64,000 nucleotides of DNA from Glandiceps talaboti. Lineage: Eukaryota; Hemichordata; Enteropneusta; Spengelidae. How positions within the stretch are numbered: position 1 is the first letter of the stretch; each line of letters begins with the position of its first letter. The stretch lies in assembly GCF_964340395.1 (NCBI RefSeq), contig NC_135551.1, positions 2,161,501-2,225,500 of the forward strand, in the 5' to 3' direction. The notes beneath the pieces were generated by a model, which did not search any database, was not told the DNA's origin, and was given only the letters and a program-made list of their open reading frames with translations. Position numbers and translations under genes: made by a program. Shown here piece by piece: positions 61,601 through 64,000 of this stretch.

Positions 61601-64000
61601 TATTTCTTAAGATATCTCACATTGCCACTATTTCTTTTGATATCTCACATTACCAATATTTATCTTGATATCTCACAATGCCACTATTTCTTTTGATATC
61701 TCACATTGCCAATATTTTAATTATTTTGATATCTCACAATGCCAATATTTCTTTTGATATCTCACAATGCCAATATTTCTTTTGATATCTCACATTGCCA
61801 ATATTTATTTTGATATCTCACATTGCCAATATTTATTTTGATATCTCACATTGCCAATATTTTAATTATTTTGATATCTCACAATGCCAATATTTATTTT
61901 GATATCTCACATTGCCACTATTTCTTTTGATATCTCACATTGCCAATATTTTAATTATTTTGATATCTCACATTGCCAATATTTCTTTTGATATCTCACA
62001 TTGCCACTATTTCTTTTGATATCTCACATTGCCACCATTTATTTTGATAACTCACATTGCCAATATTTTAATATCTCACATTGCCAATATTTATTTTGAT
62101 ATCTCACATTGCCAGTATTTTAATTATTTTGATATCTCACATTGCCAATATTTATTTTGATATCTCACATTGCCACTATTTCTTTTGATATCTCACATTG
62201 CTACTATTTCTTTTGATATCTCACATTGCCAATATTTATTTTGATAACTCACATTGCCAATATTTATTTTGATATCTCACATTGCCAGTATTTTTATTAT
62301 TTTGATATCTCACATTGCCAATATTCATTTTGATAACTCAAGTTGCTAATATTTATTTTGATATCTCACATTGCCAGTATTTATATTGATATCTCACATT
62401 GCCAGTATTTTTATTATTTTGATATCTCACAATGCCAACATTTATTTTGATATCTCACATTGCCAATATTTATATTGATATCTCACATTGCCAGTATTTT
62501 TATTATTTTGATATCTCACATTGCCAATATTTATTTTTATATCTCACAATGCCAATATTTCTTTTGATATCTCACATTGCCAATATTTCTTTTGATATCT
62601 CACATTGCCAATATTTATTTTGATATCTCACATTCCCAATATTTCTTTTCATATCTCACGTTGCCAATATTTCTTTTGATATCTCACATTGCCACTATTT
62701 CTTTTGATATCTCAAATTGCCACTATTTTTTTTTATATCTCACATTGCCAATATTTATTTTGATATCTCACATTGCCAATATTTATTTTGATATCTCACA
62801 TTGCCAATATTTATTTTGATATCTCACATTGCCAATATTTATTTTGATAGCTCACATTCCCAATATTTCTTTTGATATCTCACAATGCCACTATTTCTTT
62901 TGATATCTCACATTGCCACCATTTATTTTGATATCTCACATTGCCAATATTTTAATTATTTTGATATCTCACAATGCCAATATTTATTTTGATATCTCAC
63001 ATTGCCACTATTTTTTTTGATATCTCACATTGCCACTATTTCTTTTGATATCTCACATTGCCAATATTTCTTTTGATATCTCACATTGCCAATATTTATT
63101 TTGATATCTCACAATGCCAATATTTATTTTGATATCTCACAATGCCAATATTTATTTTGATATCTCACATTGCCAATATTTATTTTGATATCTCACAATG
63201 CCAATATTTATTTTGATATCTCACAATGCCAATATTTATTTTGATATCTCACAATGCCAATATTTATTTTGATATCTCACATTGCCAATATTTATTTTGA
63301 TATCTCACATTGCCACTATTTATTTTGATATCTCACATTGCCAATATTTATTTTGATATCTCACAATGCCAATATTTATTTTGATATCTTACATTGCCAA
63401 TATTTATTTTGATATCTCACATTGCCAATATTTATTTTGATATCTCACATTGCCAACATTTATTTTGATATCTCACAACGCCAATATTTATTTTGATATC
63501 TCACATTGCCAATATTTATTTTGATATCTCACATTGCCAATATTTATTGATATCTCACAACGCCAATATTTATTTTGATATCTCACATTGCCAATATTTA
63601 TTTTGATATCTCACAATGCCAATATTTATTTTGATATCTCACATTCCCAATATTTATTTTGATATCTCACATTGCCACTATTTATTTTGATATCTCACAT
63701 TGCCAATATTTATTTTGATATCTCACATTGCCAATATTTATTTTGATATCTCACAATGCCAATATTTATTTTGATATCTCACAATGCCAATATTTATTTT
63801 GATATCTCCCATTGCCAATATTTGTTTTGATATCTCACATTGCCACTATTTATTTTGATATCTCACATTGCCAATATTTGTTTTGATATCTCACATTGCC
63901 ACTATTTATTTTGATATCTCACATTGCCAATATTTGTTTTGTATAGTGTACCATTAATATTTCTTAACATCAATGTATTCAGGACACTTACCTTTTCAAA
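37525..64000 (-). CDS. ppil4: Peptidyl-prolyl cis-trans isomerase-like 4 (PPIL4), 3' half of gene
   Basis: PPIL4 is a nuclear cyclophilin with an RRM, linked to the spliceosome. Joining 64000-63992, 51055-50941, 41191-41116, 39877-39772 and 37890-37525 on the minus strand gives one open frame of 223 residues. All donors are GT, all acceptors AG, and the phases agree (0, 1, 0 then 0). The visible protein starts Phe-Glu-Lys, then [20 protein letters not shown] and [11 protein letters not shown], which is the last part of the PPIL4 RRM. Next come a lysine-rich linker, [13 protein letters not shown] (compare KQDTKYDLILDE in human PPIL4), the basic run KPKKKKRKR and a long Arg-Asp dipeptide tail. 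The cyclophilin domain and the start of the RRM lie beyond the window. Introns are 12,936, 9,749, 1,238 and 1,881 bp, mostly satellite DNA. The RRM itself is interrupted by the largest intron. Confidence 0.93.
37910..39514. repeat. 25-bp minisatellite filling the last ppil4 intron, about 64 copies
   Basis: The unit is AGGTATGTGATAAACATGTA followed by ATGTC, TTGTC, ACGTC or ACATC. A second variant has AGGTAAATG for AGGTATGTG. Read on the gene's strand the unit contains CACATACCT. The array occupies 1.6 of the 1.88 kb between the last two coding exons. It starts within about 20 bases of the splice acceptor of the terminal exon. Confidence 0.97.
39585..39745 (+). mobile_element. SINE 3'-end fragment
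   Basis: The 3' part GAGCGCCTTGAGCTGTCAGG, then AAAGGCACATTATAAAT, has the form of the common invertebrate/vertebrate SINE tail that ends GCGCTATATAAAT. The upstream TGTTCCCCAGGGAGTTGAGG is consistent with the same class. It is truncated and has no tRNA-like head here. Confidence 0.5.
39772..39877 (-). CDS. ppil4: ppil4 coding exon, basic linker
   Basis: The exon begins after TACCATAG with one base completing an Asp codon split across the intron. It encodes [35 protein letters not shown] and ends at AAG|GTAGGT, phase 0. The PKKKKRKR run is a likely nuclear localisation signal. NYDLVF corresponds to the KYDLIL motif of vertebrate PPIL4. Confidence 0.9.
40543..40606. repeat. CA microsatellite, about 30 repeats
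   Basis: An uninterrupted CA run lies in a ppil4 intron, followed by CATATACATTCATGCACAAG. Confidence 0.97.
40630..41000 (+). mobile_element. tRNA-derived SINE remnant with its head repeated
   Basis: A unit of about 60 bp with GATGGTTGAATGGTTAGAGT, then GGTTGGCTTGTAATC, recurs about four times from 40630 to 40850. GGTTAGAGTGGTTGG resembles a tRNA A box, and CTGGTTGTAGAGTC a degraded B box. Downstream, CCTTGGGCAAGATTTGAAC and CCCAGTCAACTGAGTTGAGG resemble the conserved central domain of invertebrate SINEs. Multiplication of the tRNA-like head is unusual. The identification is by motif only. Confidence 0.45.
41116..41191 (-). CDS. ppil4: ppil4 coding exon after the RRM
   Basis: The exon is 76 bases, from acceptor TTCCTTGTAG to donor AAGA|GTATCC. 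With two bases borrowed from each side it encodes [20 protein letters not shown] and KSTKQ then a split Asp. The non-consensus donor GTATCC is supported because it is the placement that restores the KQD-NYDL match to the family and keeps the frame. The region corresponds to the poorly conserved lysine-rich linker after the RRM in vertebrate PPIL4. Confidence 0.85.
41203..41336. repeat. 24-bp minisatellite, about 5.5 copies
   Basis: The unit is AATATGATTACCAAGCTAAC followed by ACAA, identical in all copies. It begins only about 10 bases from the ppil4 splice acceptor at 41192-41193 and abuts the 32-bp satellite. Confidence 0.95.
41337..46540. repeat. 32-bp satellite in ppil4 intron, left block, about 163 copies
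   Basis: The unit is ATTACATGTACTGTACAGAC followed by TGACTGTTAATC. Main variants are TGTACTGTACA, TGTACAGTACA and TGTACTATACA in the palindromic core, CAGACTG, CAGATTG or CATACTG after it, and TTAATC or TCAATC at the end. TGTACTGTACA and TGTACAGTACA are reverse complements of each other, so the core switches orientation by a single base. The TTAA variant supplies transposon target sites. The same satellite resumes at 48922 after an inserted element. Confidence 0.98.
46541..48921. mobile_element. Inverted-repeat DNA transposon (2,381 bp) with TTAA target duplication
   Basis: The terminal inverted repeats begin AGGTGATTCAAAATG at 46541 and end CATTTTGAATCACCT at 48921. They extend about 667 bp on the left (to about 47207) and 690 bp on the right (from about 48232), at roughly 90% identity with a few indels. 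TTAA flanks both ends (46537-46540 and 48922-48925). Removing the element and one TTAA restores an uninterrupted 32-bp satellite unit, so this is an insertion. The 1-kb middle has no transposase, and its 98-codon frame at 47475-47771 opens at TTG and has no known domain. TTAA targeting is the hallmark of piggyBac transposases, but the termini do not start CCC or CCT as most piggyBacs do. It is therefore a non-autonomous TTAA element of uncertain superfamily. Confidence 0.93.
48922..50930. repeat. 32-bp satellite in ppil4 intron, right block, about 63 copies
   Basis: This is the same unit, orientation and variants as the array left of the inserted transposon. The last few copies carry an extra GACT (GACTGACTGACTGTC), giving 36-bp units near 50830-50925. 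The array ends about 10 bases from the splice donor of the RRM exon. Confidence 0.98.
50941..51055 (-). CDS. ppil4: ppil4 coding exon, C-terminal part of the RRM
   Basis: The exon is 115 bases, from acceptor GGTTTAAAG to donor TTTAG|GTAAGTC. It encodes [38 protein letters not shown] and the first base of a Gly codon. This is the helix 2 to strand 4 half of the PPIL4 [33 protein letters not shown] is almost identical to the human protein. The match fixes both gene identity and strand. Confidence 0.95.
51056..51319. other. Short unique part of the large ppil4 intron
   Basis: About 260 bp of ordinary AT-rich intron lies next to the RRM exon, before the satellites start. Confidence 0.6.
51320..57360. 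repeat. 24-bp satellite in higher-order blocks, about 250 copies
   Basis: The unit is CATCATGTGATTGTCAATGC followed by TTTA, with variants TATCATG, GTAATTG, ATCATCAA and ATCAACAA. A junction sequence (GTCATGTGATCATCATGTGA) recurs at about 53533, 55091 and 56481. The first two blocks between junctions (1,558 and 1,390 bp) carry nearly the same order of variants, and the second lacks 168 bp, exactly seven units. Because 24 is a multiple of three and one frame has no stop, the plus strand reads as HHVIVNAL octapeptides in frames of 682, 522, 466 and 358 codons that meet at the junctions. These lie antisense in an intron and are not genes. Confidence 0.97.
57361..57395. other. Junction between two satellites
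   Basis: A 35-bp unique stretch separates the 24-bp and 29-bp arrays. Confidence 0.5.
57396..57800. repeat. 29-bp minisatellite, about 14 copies
   Basis: The unit is AATAGGCCAGTGGCTGTCAC followed by CATGCAAAC. Short variants lack AGGCCAGT (CAAACAATGGCTGTCACC) or have AATTAATAGGCC. A block of about 170 bp is repeated within the array (compare 57540-57610 with 57675-57745). Confidence 0.9.
57801..58006. other. Short unique part of the large ppil4 intron
   Basis: About 200 bp of ordinary sequence with TTTTTCCTCTTTTCATGGAG separates two arrays. Confidence 0.5.
58007..63940. repeat. 28-bp satellite in ppil4 intron, about 210 copies
   Basis: The unit is TTTTGATATCTCACATTGCC followed by AATATTTA. 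Variants include CACAATGCC, CCACTATTTC, TTAAGATATC, a longer unit with TATTTTAATTATTTTG and a shorter one with AATATTTTAATATC. The long and short variants occur in fixed order several times, for example short, standard, CCAGTATTTTAATTA near 58690-58780, 59040-59120, 59180-59250 and 59670-59740. That reveals higher-order blocks. It stops about 50 bp short of the next ppil4 exon. Confidence 0.97.
63992..64000 (-). CDS. ppil4: ppil4 coding exon, last 9 bases visible
   Basis: On the minus strand TTTGAAAAG encodes Phe-Glu-Lys and is followed by the donor GTAAGTG. Joined to the exon at 51055 it gives FEK-EEDCE, the same as in the human PPIL4 RRM (IEFEKEEDCE). The rest of the exon is outside the window. 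Confidence 0.85.

Overview
This window is non-coding-rich nuclear DNA from an animal, most likely a marine invertebrate. It is AT-rich and contains only two recognisable protein genes. One is intronless. The other has conventional GT-AG introns and sits in a very large expanse of satellite DNA. The phylum cannot be fixed from the sequence. Short mobile elements with a tandem-repeat core, a microsatellite and a terminal hairpin resemble the pearl/DINE/Helentron-type elements known from bivalves and other invertebrates, but that is only suggestive.

Layout. 1-3366 is a 50-bp satellite array that runs off the left edge. 3437-3925 is a 51-bp array. 3926-16174 is intergenic sequence interrupted by a CA microsatellite and by 34-bp, 37-bp and 28-bp minisatellites; every unit of the 28-bp array contains an inverted repeat. 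16175-17649 holds a 56-bp-stem hairpin, a 24-bp palindrome, an 82-bp duplication and CA/CATA microsatellites. 19789-20523 (+) is an intronless Olig-family bHLH gene with CCAAT/TATA-like promoter elements upstream and an AATAAA downstream. 20524-26660 is intergenic with small minisatellites and dispersed repeats carrying poly-C tracts. 26664-27412 is a 750-bp GTAT microsatellite. 27672-37120 is a nested graveyard of short non-autonomous elements, grouped here as families A, B and C. Their terminal inverted repeats and 3' hairpins can be read directly.

37525-64000 (-) is the 3' half of ppil4, encoding the spliceosome-associated cyclophilin plus RRM protein PPIL4. Five coding exons, the first cut by the window edge, are joined by GT-AG introns whose phases agree and together give 223 residues of one open frame. 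The introns are 12.9, 9.7, 1.2 and 1.9 kb. The three largest consist almost wholly of unrelated satellites: 28-bp, 29-bp and 24-bp families in the largest, a 32-bp family in the second, and a 25-bp family in the last. The 32-bp satellite has been split by a 2.38-kb inverted-repeat transposon with a TTAA target duplication. The 24-bp satellite is a multiple of three bases and free of stops in one frame, so it produces spurious ORFs of up to 682 codons opposite the gene.

The two genes do unrelated jobs: neural or mesodermal transcription control for Olig, RNA processing for PPIL4. The notable theme is the convergent growth of many independent short-period (24-51 bp) satellites, some organised in higher-order blocks, inside and between otherwise ordinary genes.
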